Assembly (NCBI GenBank): GCA_963693085.1
Contig: OY856409.1
Coordinates: 1,621,783,211 to 1,621,847,210, forward strand
Origin: Alisma plantago-aquatica
Lineage: Eukaryota; Streptophyta; Magnoliopsida; Alismatales; Alismataceae
Reading direction: 5' to 3'
Length of the DNA stretch: 64,000 bases
How positions within the stretch are numbered: the stretch's first letter is position 1; every line of letters begins with the position of its first letter. Position numbers and translations under genes: made by a program. Below the pieces are notes generated by a model. It had not been told where the DNA came from. It made no database searches and worked only from the letters and a program-made list of their open reading frames with translations. Shown piece after piece: positions 36,298-48,043 of the stretch.

Positions 36298-36431
36298 TGT
36301 AAGGCCCCTAAACTTGCTTAATGAGTTGAATAAGCTTAATTATCATAATTGAATTCTTATAACCCTAATATAACCTTGTGATATTCTTTTAAATCTTAAT
36401 ACAAGCTTAAGTTTCAAATTTGGTCCAATTT
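36298..36431 (+). repeat. Element F, 5' LTR, first segment (134 bp)
   Basis: Begins TGTAAGGCCCCTAAAC and includes CAAATTTGGTCCAATTT. It resembles the reverse complement of the end of LTR G (TGTAAGGACCC ... TTTGGTCCC), so F belongs to a related family in the opposite orientation. Element G interrupts it, and the LTR resumes at 53242. Confidence 0.78.
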
Positions 36432-38679
36432 TGAAACACCCCATCCTCAACAAAACATGATTACATGCTAATCAATAAATTACCAAAAATTAGGGGAAAT
36501 TAAAACCAATTTACAGAAAGCACCTCAAGATGAAACATATTACCTCTAAGCTAAAACTTTCTTTTCATAACATATTTTGTTTTCTATTTCAAGGTGCTAC
36601 AACATGATTTCCCATCATCTCATTACATGAAGTAACTGTTCCACATATTGAATTACATCAAGATACATAAGCTGAAAACCATACATCGATCATGAAACAT
36701 CGAAAATCTTCCCCAAGACCTGAGTGTACAGGGACGACACATATGAATCTATTGCTAGACACTATCTATTCCACCGGGTAAGATTCCTCTGCATATCATC
36801 CATAGCCACATGATCTTCATCTCGCCAGGCACGTCCACCTAAAAAAATGTTATTAACCACCGGGGTCAGACACACAGTCCCAACAAGAAATATAACCCTC
36901 TAACAACTTTATTATGATCACAGATAAATGATATAAGTAGATCATGGGAGAAACATACTGAGCAGAACTAACTTATTAACAATCTTACCAAAATATCAGG
37001 AGGCATATAACCAGGCATTCGATATGGAACATGATTGACAAGATAAGCTTTATAAGATCTTATCACAAGATATAAAGAATGCACATATAACTGTAAGATA
37101 TAACTGGATCATCTACACAAGCAAGGCCTCAATTAATGTTCTGTGTTTTTCCCTAAGCAGTATACTATTTAACTGGATTACATTTTATTATGCCCTGAGG
37201 AAGTGAGCCGTCCCCGCTCAAATCCAACCTTCAGCTGTGAAGCCCAAATCCGGTGTCATACAGGGTCAATGGGAGAGCTAGACTCCATGACCTCTCCTTC
37301 TCGTGGTTAGTGCATGACAACCAACAAGAAAGACCACAATCTCTTCCTTAAGTGGCCTCAGCCACAGGGTCAGTCCCGCAAGCTGCCCTTTCTCTAGCCC
37401 ACCTTAGTACAAGTCTCGACGCTAGTATATCTGAGCCACAGGCCAGTTCACCGTGCTCCTTGAGCCATGAACACATTCATGCTCTATCACACTGAGCCAT
37501 GGGCCTGTTCACTATGCTCTTACATACATCTTGAGTCTACAACCGTAGTTGCACTCTAATTTCCCCTATTTTTGGCTAGGAGAAACCCCACATATTCAAC
37601 AATATGTGCTCCAGATTAACCCGCAGGAGAACCCGTGTCACCATCACCTAATTACTGACGATGATGGATCTATGTCCAGGGCAAACTACATGAGAGGTTC
37701 ATCTATAATTAGTTAATGCATTTTAAGTGGATTGTTGGGGCAACCAAGTTGTACTAAGCAACCATATATATAAACATGAACAACATTTGATTTCATTACT
37801 ATGGTTCTACACTGCTTCTGTTATTCTCATTTCGCTCAACAACCATCTCATAGTACAACTTCCTCTCAAGGCTTCATCATCATACATCATCATGGGATAT
37901 CAATCCCTCAAAATATCATTGCCTTTTCAAGGCTTACATCATCACTATGGGATAGCAATCCCTTATCTCAACATCAGAGGATAACACCTCAACTAGGCAC
38001 TCAGATTAACGGACCTTTCATATCACACTGGAGATACATGTTATCTCATCAACAAAACTATCATTATCCAGTGTTATACAAAACACATACATCTCATAGC
38101 TCTTACTTGGCTATGAAATCATTCAATACACCTGCATGGTCAGTATGCATATAAGAGAGAGATAACTGGATCACCAAACATAGAACATAGATCTCAGACA
38201 ACATATTATGATCATCATGTTATCAAGAATTTAGGTGCACAGGATTGGAACAACATCCATGTTCATAGTTACATGAAATACAAAGTTGTGTCTGTAGACA
38301 AATTATTTTATTGTCATCAAACTGTGAGCATCCACCATGCCCTATATCTCATGAGCATATCATGATTATCATGTCACTAAGATTAAAGTTTATAGTATTG
38401 GAAGAATCATCCATATGTATCATAATGTCATAGCTGGTGTATTAAACAATACACATAACTATTACCATACCATGGATATCCCACCATACCCTACATCTCA
38501 TGTCATTATGCTCACCATACCTAAGGATTCATCTTTGAGGATCATAAAACCATGCTCTATTATTAGTATTCTCTAAGGTTCATCTATTGTCATCCATAGG
38601 TAACCACTATACTAAGGTTCACAACCTATCTTGTCATAACTCATCATGATCAAAAGTGTGAGCTCAAGATAACATGCAT

Positions 38680-40230
38680 AGGGTTATCGTGTTAGCTACA
38701 ACCCTCACTAGAAGTGTTGCCTATCCTCACCAATGCTAGGCAGCGACCACAAACCCTCACTAGAAGGGGTATCGGGTAGGGTACCAACCCTAACCCAAGA
38801 TTGTCAGCTACAAGCATGACATGCAATCCATGCACAAAGGAGGGGTATCGTGCAACTAGGGCTATAAGGTGTATCGTACATCCATGTGCATGGTGGTATC
38901 GGCCTACCAGGTACAAGGGCGCGTGTCGTGCAACACATGGGCATCACATATCACCCAAAACCATATCGCCCATTAGGTTTAGGGACACTATAACGGTCAA
39001 GGTGTCATATCGTCCAACACACGTATCGGCCAAGCCTTCCACTCTAAAACCATCCAAGTTATCATCTCATACTCCTACCGGGTAGCCACCCAAAAAGTGA
39101 AGCATGTGTCGGGAAAAGCATATCGATCAATACATCACATCCCTATATAGGGCATCGGCCAAACACTTGACCCATTGTATCACCCAAACCTTACCATGTG
39201 CACGATATACGCTTATCGGATTAGGGTTGTTGATGTTGGCCAAGATCTCTATAGGTGTATGTTGGGTAGCAAGGGTTTCGATTTATATCCTTCGCTAAGG
39301 AATATCGGGAAGGGATGCTAGTACCACTCAAAAGCTTAACCAAGAGTGGGGCTCTCATCCAAAGTATTGTGCAAAGCACAACAGGGCCATACCGCCTAAC
39401 TCATCATAATGGGTAACACCTCGTATTGGGCAACACTCGACTCAACTATCAAGCACCATATCAGGCGAGGGGTCTACAAGGTGTCGTCCAACTTTATCAC
39501 CCAAGAACACCCACTATCGGTCATCTAGGGTTAGGGCAACCTTATCATTCAAGGCTCCATGTCAGGCAACTAGAGTTAGGATCATCCTATCGGCCAAGCA
39601 AGCATATCGCCCAAAACTAGGGTTAGGCATCTGTATCACCCAAGACACCACTTTTATGGATAACGCCCACACCCAAGGTTAGCTCATCAGTTTCATGTAC
39701 TACCAAAGACATCACCACTATATAACCCAAGATATCAACCAAGGACACAACCCCAATAACATGTCTTGCAATAAGGGTAGACCATCAACTCACCACTAAA
39801 GATCAGCACTTCATATCAGCCAAAGGTTAAACTAGGTATAAACCACCCATATCGTCCAAACTCTAAACTCTAGGGTAGGAAAAGATATCGATCACCACAC
39901 CATATCGTCCAACAATACCAAAAGTTGGCTCACCTCTCAACAACCAAGTGAGAGGGGTCTTGCACAACCTTTAGCATAACATGCTACAAGGGTAGAGCAA
40001 CACCCAATCGGCCAACCAACTCAACCTAACGTCCAAACACCTAGACCATAGGTTCATTTTTCATTATCCAAGGAGAGAGAGGAGTTTTTCCCAAGATCCT
40101 AGAGCATGGATCACCTCTCAAGTCCAAGGGATATTACTCATGTGCCATCGGCCAAAGCAAGACCTAACGGGCAAAGTACTATATCGTGCAACCACTATAT
40201 CGGGCAAGCACACTATCGGGTGGTTCATCT
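38680..40230 (+). repeat. Dispersed TATCGGCCAA-type motif field in LTR G (left)
   Basis: Dozens of variants of TATCG-N-N-CAA (TATCGGCCAA, TATCGTCCAA, TATCGTGCAA, TATCGGGCAA, TATCACCCAA) separated by mostly 15-45 bases of unrelated sequence. The right copy holds the same field at about 50290-51830. Related motifs occur in LTR S. Confidence 0.78.
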
Positions 40231-40731
40231 TCAACCTCAAATCACCCAATACCATTAAGCACAAGATAAAAAAGAATGAGGAAGTAATAAAACATATCAT
40301 TTCGATTAGATCAGATTCCAAGTTCCACATATATAACTATCATGGAGAAATGTATCAATTTAAGTACAAGAACCAAAATGTGCACATATGAAGAGTGAAC
40401 ATAACAAAGATGGTTAAGAGTTATGTAACCTTCCTTAAGAGGATCTCCATGAAAGGCATAGAGATTCTTGATCCAAGAAGAAAACCCACGTTCCTCTCCA
40501 TGGAAACCATCCATCCGAAGCTCTAAGCTTGTCTTCAGCTCCATCATCATCCCCTTAAGAAACAAAAGAAGAAGAAGAAGATACCATGGTTATGTATAGC
40601 TCAAGAAGAAGAAAAGAGGGGGAGATAACCATGGCCTTGCCTACTCTCATAAAGGGCCCATCCCTGGCCGAGAGGAGAAGAATAAGATGAAGAAGAAAGC
40701 ACAAGTAAAATCTAGCAAAGAGGCATGACTC

Positions 40732-40740
40732 ACCAAGGTC
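40732..40740 (-). other. Putative 5' splice site in LTR G
   Basis: Minus strand GACCTTG/GTGAGTCATG, an almost ideal donor, about 160 bases downstream of the TATA box at 40892-40899. Duplicated in the right LTR at 52341-52342. Confidence 0.42.
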
Positions 40741-40891
40741 GGGTCTTGAGCAAGGAGTCTCTATTGCCAAGGAGCTCGTCCTCCTAAGCTCCATGGGAAT
40801 CTTCCTTAAGCTCCCAAGCTCCCATGCTCGTCCCAACATGAAGGGGAAGGAAGGTGAATGAAAAGGATCACTTGGTCAAGGAGGAAGGGAG

Positions 40892-40899
40892 TTATATAC
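40892..40899 (-). promoter_or_regulatory. Putative TATA box of element G (left LTR)
   Basis: Minus strand GGTGTATATAACTCC. Right copy at 52501-52508. Confidence 0.6.
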
Positions 40900-41032
40900 A
40901 CCAAGGAAGAGAGAGGTAGAAAGGGAGAGGTGTCATAACCACATAAACCAAGGTGCCACTTGCTCTTGCACTTAACGACACTTGTTGTCACCCTAGCAGC
41001 TCATGCTCAGCCTGGTGATACACTCTAGAATG

Positions 41033-43128
41033 CCATCCTCATTACGTTCCTGATGTGCTACTCTGATCTCACAGGCTTGTCCCTTAAGCTTCACATAACA
41101 TGTATCACTATCCTTCTGCTATATATATTCCAATTATTCCTTCTCCTTCCACAAAGGACGTCTTAGTCCAAGGAAGATCTATCTTATAAGAGGTTATCAC
41201 CAGATACATACTCTACAAAACACATGTATGCACATGATAGGGCTCATAAGGCACCTCACTATGTATCGCTTAAGACTTCTCACAAAAGGAGCTAAACATC
41301 TTGGTTATCAACAACCACATCACCTCGGTTTTAAGCATGCCATGTCTTCATATCGGCTCCCAAAGGTATATCAAGCACCAACTCAGATGGTGACAAATAT
41401 GCACTATCTTAACTGATCTGGATAGGATTCACAAACCTCATTCATCGATCTCTGCCTGAGGTACATCCTACCTGGATCTTCCTTTACTTGAGACTTAGCT
41501 AGGAGTATTCCAAGGAATCAGGCTTAACTTGATGAACCTTTTTCCCAAGACGACCTATCCTTAGTTCCTTTCCTTGGGTGCACACCTTCCGATGTCATGT
41601 TTATGTGGAGCATAAACCCCTAACTGGTGATAGCCATACTATAAGAACTTAGCCAGATCATACCAAAGCCAACCTCTCCTCCTCAATCCACTTCACACCT
41701 TTCTAAGGGTATGCATTCCCAAGGTTATCTCGACCCTTGACATGTCACATGGAAAGGGATTCACCCAACTGTCACATCTAGGAAAAGAAAGGATACAAGA
41801 AGAGTATACTTCATCCTACACAACTAGTTCATCCAATAAGGTGCTCGACAACATGCTATCTCTCTCCTAATTAATAAAAGGAAGCATCTGCCAAACACGC
41901 TATAAGTGTTCAGAGGAGGGTACATCCTAAACTAGGTCATCAGAAATAGATAAGAGGAAAGAAGAAGACAAAGTAGAAGGGATTAACTCCATCTGACCTG
42001 CCAGTACACCTTGGTCATCTCACCATTTCTGGTCAGCTCATGCCTCGAGATCTAACTGTTGCATGTTGCCATCTGCTGCCTGGTCAAACCATCCGGTCCT
42101 CACTTGCTTATCCTTATCAGTGTTCCTTCGTGATGCTGATCTGCTGCCTCAAGGGTCACCACATATATCCAAACTCCAAAACAAGCTTCCAGCTTGTGGG
42201 TTCAAGGTCAAGGATGATATATCAGGACGGTTCACCACCATACCTCCATGGTCCAGGCATCTTTATTCTCAACCCTTTACCAGAAGGCATGTTCTCATGT
42301 TCCCATATGCTTGGCACTTCTCATATACTAGTTTTCCTTACCTTGGTATCCATCACTTGAGTCAAAACTCATCACTTCCAGTATCGCCTTCATAGTCTAT
42401 CATTTCTACTAGTTCAAAACATGTCAAGAGTATCCTACCATCATCATCTATCACATATATCTCTATCTTGGAAACTAAAGACCAAGATTAACTGATACTT
42501 TTTGATGTATCCAACTAGAGAACACTCCAAAAGCATACATATAAAGTGACACAAGGTCCACTTGACAACCATTCCCTCGGAAGGAAGGAACAAAAAGGAA
42601 CAAACTCATCCCATTACCTCATCAACACCTAGGGTTTCATATCAAAGGGGAGGATATTATCACTTTCTTTGATCCTTACATGAGTTTTCAACCGTTTATG
42701 CATCATTAAACCTTGTTCGCTCTAGTTTTATCATGTTTCTTCTTAGTATCCTTGCACTCAACACAGGAAGCGTCAAGTCCATTACGTGCTATTATTCTTT
42801 TTCTTTTGTCATCATTTCATCATAATCGTTGATTATATCAGATTTTTGTTTTCTTTTTGTGAAAAACATCATTACTCTTCACATATTCTTTATTGAATGG
42901 GGATCATCTCCCTTATTCTCTTTTTCTTATCATGAATTTTCACTTTATACTTTCTCATTTCTACTTACATTTATTGGTTGGTCTGAGATTATGTCAGTTT
43001 CCATCTTATTTACTCATCACTTGTTCTTCTCTTTCCTCTAACTTTATCTTTGCTTTCAGGTATATTCTTCATCTTGTGTGAATTTTATGCTTTTACTTAC
43101 CTTGTGATCATAGGTTAATCTATCTTTT
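41033..43128. other. Interior of element G, left part, non-coding
   Basis: About 2.1 kb with no recognised protein motif. Open frames at 42040-42395 overlap each other in different frames and match nothing known to me. It ends at the CACTA insertion. Confidence 0.55.
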
Positions 43129-43600
43129 TACTACTATAGATCTGTCCTATGAAATCGATTATTTAAGCCCTTTTCGCGATGGTTTCCAAGCGACGCCTAT
43201 GTGGGCGCCGCTAAAAGTCGAACCCTTTCGGCGTCAGTTTTCCAATCGACACCAAAATGCTTCGCACCACTGAAAACACGCTAGTAGGGCCCCCATCGGC
43301 ATCGATTATAAGTAACTAAACCGACACTATAATCATCCGCGCCACAAAAAGGGTGCCATCTAGGACACTATCGGCGTTGGTTTTCTACTAATAACCGACG
43401 CCATATCACCTGCCGCCATGGCCGTGCTCCAGCACAACATCAGTTTTCTACTAATAATTGATGCCATATCACCTGCCGCCACGGCCGTCCTATCCAGCAC
43501 GACCATGCTAGCCAGGCTGTCTGGCAACATTAGGTGGCTGGTTTTTGCTATTAACTGACGATGTAAGCCTTTGCTGTCGGTTTTAGACAAATAACCGACG
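43129..43600. repeat. Left end and subterminal repeats of CACTA element H
   Basis: TIR at 43129-43144, then repeats such as GCGACGCC, CGGCGTCAGTTTTC, TCGGCGTTGGTTTTC and AAATAACCGACGCC. These are the sites a CACTA transposase would bind. Overlapping frames here simply follow the repeats. Confidence 0.8.
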
Positions 43601-43900
43601 CCTATGGTTTTATTTTTTTTTTGAATTAGTTTGCAGTCCTGTTGTGGCTGGTCAGGAGGATGTAGAAACCTACATTTCAGTTCTAAAATGCAGGTTTACG
43701 ACATACATTGATATCAACCAACAAATAGGCCACAAACCTACAAAATCAACAAATATTCTTTTTGCACATTCACACATAGGTAGATACATTCAGACATCAA
43801 TTAAATTTTCACATTCACACATGTAGAAACATTCAAATACATGTATAAACATTCATACATGTATAAACACATGTATAAACATTCATTTACAAAATATCAT

Positions 43901-44780
43901 TCATCATTACTATAAGCATCCCAATTATATCTTACAGTCCCTAATGCTTGTATGGTGCTTGTCCATTCTTCTCTTACATCATTTAATGCTTCCATCATAT
44001 ATGGAGCATATACATCTTTTCAGGCTTTACATGTAGTGGGGTTAGTTTTAAACACCTGCAAAGAGAATGATGTATATATATAAGTAATAATATATAAATA
44101 AGATTGATATATTTCACACTATCTAATGAGACTATATATAATACCTTAGGTATGGCATTGATTTCATCTGCATGTTTGATAATCATGTCCATAAACCACA
44201 TCACACAGTATGCACATGCCCAGCCGTTGTCTTGTGTAGAATACTATAAAATGGATACAAAATATTAAAATATAAAAATAAGCATAGTTCACATAAATAA
44301 CATATACATTGGAGTCGGGAACTTACTTTCACGTTCTCCCAAATTATTGGCTGATTCTTGTTACTGGGGACCTTTCCTCCAACCTTTTTGAATGCATCTA
44401 AACCCCTACATGTTAATGTAACACAATAAATTGCATAATTAAATATTAATGTAATAACAGATATTAACGTATATAAAAATGAAATATTTCTCACCAGAAT
44501 AATGCCATTCTCATTACATGTCCAATTTTTGGATTCAATGTACTCCCCGCAAGATCTAGATAATAGATAGTGAACGTCCCGAGGAGAATAACTAGTAACT
44601 CCCAATGCATAGCTCTAGAGGTAAAAAAGTTAAAAATTAATAACTCAAAATCCACAATAAAAATGTAATTTTCTTAAGTCCAAATTATAAGCAAAGTAAA
44701 CTTACTTCACATTGAATGTAGCTATTATTATCGTCTTCTTTTTTTGACCAAAAATTGTAAAAGCATCACAACAATATTGT
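43901..44780 (-). pseudogene. C48 (Ulp1-like) peptidase domain of CACTA element H, split by introns
   Basis: Five exon pieces in element order: about 44780-44706 (KKKTIIIATFNVK), 44614-44495 (AMHWELLVILLG, TIYYLDLAGS), 44405-44327 (GLDAFKKVGGKV), 44243-44145 (STQDNGWACAYCVMWFMDM) and 44055-43901 (APYMMEALNDVREEW up to TGA at 43901-43903). Each junction has GT...AG, for example GAA/GTAAGT and TTTGCAG/GT, and the phases join correctly. Catalytic His (HW), Asp (YLD), Gln and Cys (QDNGWAC) of the Ulp1 family are all present. Such domains are often fused to plant CACTA transposases; they resemble SUMO proteases. A TGA at 44020-44022 in the last exon would truncate the C-terminus. The upstream transposase core is deleted, so a product is unlikely. 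Confidence 0.82.
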
Positions 44781-45573
44781 TGAATGCTATCAGGGTCTTT
44801 AGATACCACATCGACTTGGCAGGAGAACCAGTTTTGGACTCCCCTGAAGTCGTCAATTTATACCATGACGCACCACATTTTGGACAATATTTCAAATCTA
44901 CATAGTCCTTTTGAAATAATACACAATCATTCAGGCATGCGTGTATCTTCTTGGCCTCCATTCCCATTGGGCACAACAATTTATTTACCCAGTATGTTGA
45001 GATTGGCAGCTCGTTTCCTTCGGGAAGCATTTCTTTCAACAAAGTCAACAATGAAGTGAAGCTTTTGTCGCTCCATCTATTGTTAGCTTTCAACTTATAC
45101 AATCTCAACACAACGCTAAGCTTTGTAAACTTAGTACAACCTATGTATAATGGTATGTTAGCATCATGCACAATGTTTCTAAAGATGGGAGGTGGATCGG
45201 TGTGCTCTACCCCACAACTATCCAACATCACATCAATGATGTCTACTGGAACTGGTTCATTCACATCTACGTCATCGGAGACAATTTCTTCTTCCACCCA
45301 AACACTGCTTTTGACATCCACTAGTTTCGAGTTTGAAATCTCTCCATGCTAGTGCCATTCCATATAGCCTTGTACAATCCCATTGCACATGACATGACTT
45401 TTGATTTTGTCACCAGTACTGACTTTCAAATTGTTACCGCAATGCCTACATGGACAGTAGAACCTATCTCTAGGTTGTTTCCTATGTTCCTTGGCAAATC
45501 CAATAAACTGATAAAGACCAGATATAAACTCTGGGGTGCAGCTATTGCGAATGGACATCCATGATCTATCCAT
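44780..45573 (-). pseudogene. CACTA transposase N-terminal part (Transpos_assoc plus start of Tnp2)
   Basis: From ATG at 45573 the frame reads MDRSWMSIRNS, FISGLYQFIGFAKEH, CPCRHCGN and MCNGIVQGYMEWH, the Transposase-associated domain (PF13963). A TAG at 45349-45351, where relatives have Trp in EWHWHGE, breaks it. The same frame then continues with the sequence that precedes the Tnp2 domain (PF02992): YIGCTKFTKLSVVLRLYKLK, RWSDKSFTSLL, LPEGNELPISTYW, KKIHACLNDCVLFQKDY and the zinc ribbon CPKCGASW. Soon after this, near 44770-44830, it jumps into C48 peptidase sequence, so the catalytic core was deleted. Met 45573 is the natural start; earlier residues are not conserved. It would have bound element ends and cut DNA. 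Confidence 0.85.
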
Positions 45574-45654
45574 TCTATGATCAAAGAGAAAACAAGTATA
45601 TATTAGGACAAGACTAGGGTCTATAGTTAACAAATGCATGTGATGTCATTCTTA

Positions 45655-46340
45655 TATATAATAAATGTACATGTACCACCTATCCCATCCTTGAACACCT
45701 AATCTCACTAGTAAGTGTATAATGTGTATTGGGTTTTCAAAAAAATTTCGGCAGCATTTCCCCGTTGTTCTCCAAGTACATATGTACTTAGAGAACAAAT
45801 AGGGAAATGCTGCCGAAATTTTATTGAAAACCCAATACACATTATACTCTTACATCCTAAGTGAGATTAGGTGTTCAAGAAAAGTCCCAAATTGGGGACT
45901 ATCCAAGATTCACTCCTAATGAGTAAATATGGACGGGTTTCTAGGCCAACAAATACATGTATGTTGTCATTGCAATACCTACAATCCTAGTTTCATCTTA
46001 TATATACTAAATGTGTACCACCTATCCCATCCTTGAACACCTAATCTCAGTAGTAAGTGTATAATGTGTATTGGGTTTTCAAGAAAATTTCAGTAGCATT
46101 TCCCCGCTGTTCTCCAAGTACATATGTACTTAGAGAACAAACATGGAAATGCTACCGAAATTTTCTTTAAAACACAATACACATTATACACTTACATCCT
46201 AAGTGAGATTAGGTGTTCAAGAACAGTCCCAAACCAGGGACTATCCAAGATTTACTCCTAATGAGTAAATCTTGGATGGGTTTATAGGCCAACAAATACA
46301 TGTATGTTGTCATTCCAATACCTGGAATCCTAGTTTCATC
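45655..46340. repeat. Two tandem 342-bp units each holding a 188-bp palindrome
   Basis: Unit 1 starts near 45655 and unit 2 near 45999. Each contains a long inverted repeat (45691-45878 and 46033-46220) whose arms run from TTGAACACCTAATCTCA to AGTACAT, centred on the perfect AAGTACATATGTACTT (45774-45789 in unit 1). Arms match at about 90 percent with a 4-5 base gap. The units lie upstream of the transposase start in element H. They could have begun as a foldback (MITE-like) insertion that was duplicated. Confidence 0.9.
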
Positions 46341-46665
46341 ATTCATATCCTAGGTTTCATGTAACATAATTTAATCTAGGTATCATATTCTACAACATTG
46401 ATTTCAACATTTCGAGTGACCATGCATGTTCATCATCTTGGATAGATATGTAAATGTTAGGGTTTCATCACAATTGATGTTAGGGTTTCATCACAATTTT
46501 AGGTATCACATAGAGTATGTAGATGTTAGGGTTTCATCATAATTGATTTCATCACAAGATTTGAACATAATTGATTTCATCATATAATTGAACATAATTA
46601 ATTTGAACATAATTGATTTCATCACAAATTCATAATTGATTTCCTTTGAATATATACCCTCTTTT

Positions 46666-46752
46666 CTTCCTTCTCCCTCCTTACCAACAGCAAGCATGAC
46701 CGTGTTGGATGGCCACGGCCGTGCTTGCTGTTGGTAAAGAGGGAGAAGGAAG
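46666..46752. repeat. Hairpin with 39-bp arms beside the GC-rich block
   Basis: CTTCCTTCTCCCTCCTTACC... (from 46666) pairs with ...GGTAAAGAGGGAGAAGGAAG (to 46752), including CAACAGCAAGCA/TGCTTGCTGTTG, with about four mismatches and a loop of about nine bases. It lies where AT-rich DNA changes abruptly to GC-rich DNA. Confidence 0.88.
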
Positions 46753-47130
46753 AGGGGCAAGGAGCAAGAAGAGGAGGAAGAAGGGTACCTATAGGAGTAG
46801 CGAGCGGGTGGTTGGAGTAGCAAGGAGGCAGTGAGCGGGCGGCGGCCAGCGGCGGTGAGCAGGTGGCGGCTAGGAGGCGGTGAGTGGGCGGCGACAAGGA
46901 GTAGGAGACCGGCGAGCTTGAGCAGGCGGCGACCAGGACAACCGGGGGCGGCGTCAGGAAGGAGAGCAACAATGAGCGGCGGCAGCACAGGGGAGCAACG
47001 GTGGCAGGATCGACCAATGAAACAGAGATAATGGGGAAGCAGGCGCGACGACGGTGTCGTCGGGAGGAGAAAGGAACAATCATTTTCGCGATGAAACAGA
47101 AGAAAGGGGAAGAGTCTCCTTCTCACAGGG
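46753..47130. other. GC-rich block at the 5' side of element H
   Basis: About 380 bases rich in GGCGGCG and GAGCGGC phrases, sharply different from the AT-rich surroundings. Open frames cover it on both strands (for example 46506-47126 minus, 46831-47031 plus), which follows from GC-rich sequence lacking stops. It is upstream of the transposase start and may be its promoter or 5' untranslated region. GC-rich 5' regions occur in other CACTA elements. Confidence 0.55.
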
Positions 47131-47613
47131 ACTATTAAGTTAATAAAAGGTGTCAGTTATCTTAAAAACCGACACCTAAATAGAATAAGCATCGGCTGAA
47201 TATAACAATTGACGTTAATTGGACAATCCTTTACCCTAAAATTTTGGTGGGGAGGGCACGTGAACCCTTATCAGTGTCGGTTATCCCACAAAAACCGACG
47301 CCCATATGGTAAAAATTGCGCACAATTTTTATCTTCTTTAGGTTTCGGTTATTAAGTGAAACACTAACGCTGTATGTTACACTTTGGGGGCAATTTTTTT
47401 CGCTCAAAAAAATTGGATTTCGCAGGCTATTTTAGGCGTCAGTTTCTTTTCTTCAGCCGACGCTGAATAAAAAGTGATACCCGTGTCTTGCTAGTCTTCT
47501 AAATATAGACGTCGGTTTTCCTCAATAGCCGACGTGTAATGTTTATCTGTGTCAATTTCATTAAATAACTGACGCCTCGAAAAGCGACATTGAATGCTAT
47601 TTCTGTAGCAGTG
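47131..47613. repeat. Right end and subterminal repeats of CACTA element H
   Basis: Repeats include AAAACCGACGCC, GACGTCGGTTTTC, GCCGACG and GGCGTCAGTTTC, ending in GCTATTTCTGTAGCAGTG, the terminal inverted repeat. Confidence 0.83.
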
Positions 47614-47616
47614 TTT

Positions 47617-48016
47617 GTCACGTATATCTCTTGAGATTACAGTTTCAAGAACTTATCTCATCATATTCTTATACAGATTTAGGTTTCATAGAACCATTAT
47701 TTCCTCTTTTGATTATCAAGCATCCATGTATTAAGAGGCTATGGTGCATTCATTTACTCCCTTTATAACAAGATGAAGGTATTAGCATCATATTCCTGAT
47801 TTTCTATGCTATTTAGATTGCTCTAGAATGACTACTTGATCAGAGTAATCAAGGAGGAAGCAATCTTAGGCTCCACACTTACTTATGTCTTCAATATTTG
47901 AATACCTGGCTACAACATCCAATTACTGAGATTAGGTAGTATGTACCATATTTTATGTCACGGTCCAACCTTAGACACCATCCTAATCCTAGTCCTAGTG
48001 TCCCTGTAGACTCGGC
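47617..48016 (-). other. Interior of element G, leader beside the primer site
   Basis: Non-coding. In element sense it aligns with the leader of element F (57288-57700), sharing GACACTAGGACT, GACATAAAA, CAAGTAGTCATT and GAGCAATCTAAA-like blocks. Its first 45 bases after the primer site are also similar in element A. Confidence 0.7.
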
Positions 48017-48037
48017 GAACCTAGAGCTCTGATACCA
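48017..48037 (-). promoter_or_regulatory. Primer binding site of element G
   Basis: Minus strand TGGTATCAGAGCTCTAGGTT, a perfect 12-base match to the initiator-Met primer site, six bases from the LTR edge at 48044. Confidence 0.92.
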
Positions 48038-48043
48038 AACACT

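Larger units (their letters stand above)
36432..41032 (-). repeat. LTR of element G, left copy, truncated
   Basis: Aligns with 48044-52627. Breaks off after CACTCTAGAATG, where the right copy continues for 614 bases. Contains the TATCGGCCAA-type motif field (38680-40230), TATA box at 40892-40899, donor-like CCTTG/GTGAGT at 40732-40733 and acceptor-like TTTTTTTAG at 36839-36840. Confidence 0.92.
43129..47613 (-). mobile_element. Element H: CACTA (En/Spm) DNA transposon, internally deleted
   Basis: The right end read inward is CACTGCTACAGAAATAG and the left end is TACTACTATAGATCTG, a slightly mutated match, so the termini form an imperfect inverted repeat. TTT flanks both sides (43126-43128 and 47614-47616), the three-base target duplication expected of CACTA elements. 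Subterminal zones (43160-43600 and 47130-47600) are full of GCGTCGGTTTT/AAAACCGACGCC motifs in both orientations. On the minus strand it encodes a Transpos_assoc domain, the N-terminal part of a Tnp2 transposase and a C48 protease domain, but the Tnp2 catalytic core is missing, so it is non-autonomous. Confidence 0.88.

Noticed and set aside
42040..42395. Overlapping 106- and 110-codon frames in the interior of G
   Set aside because: Overlap in different frames and neither matches retroelement or host proteins that I recognise.
46506..47126. 206-codon Pro/Ser/Leu-rich protein in CACTA element H
   Set aside because: GC-rich sequence lacks stops on both strands, and composition is low-complexity with no domain.
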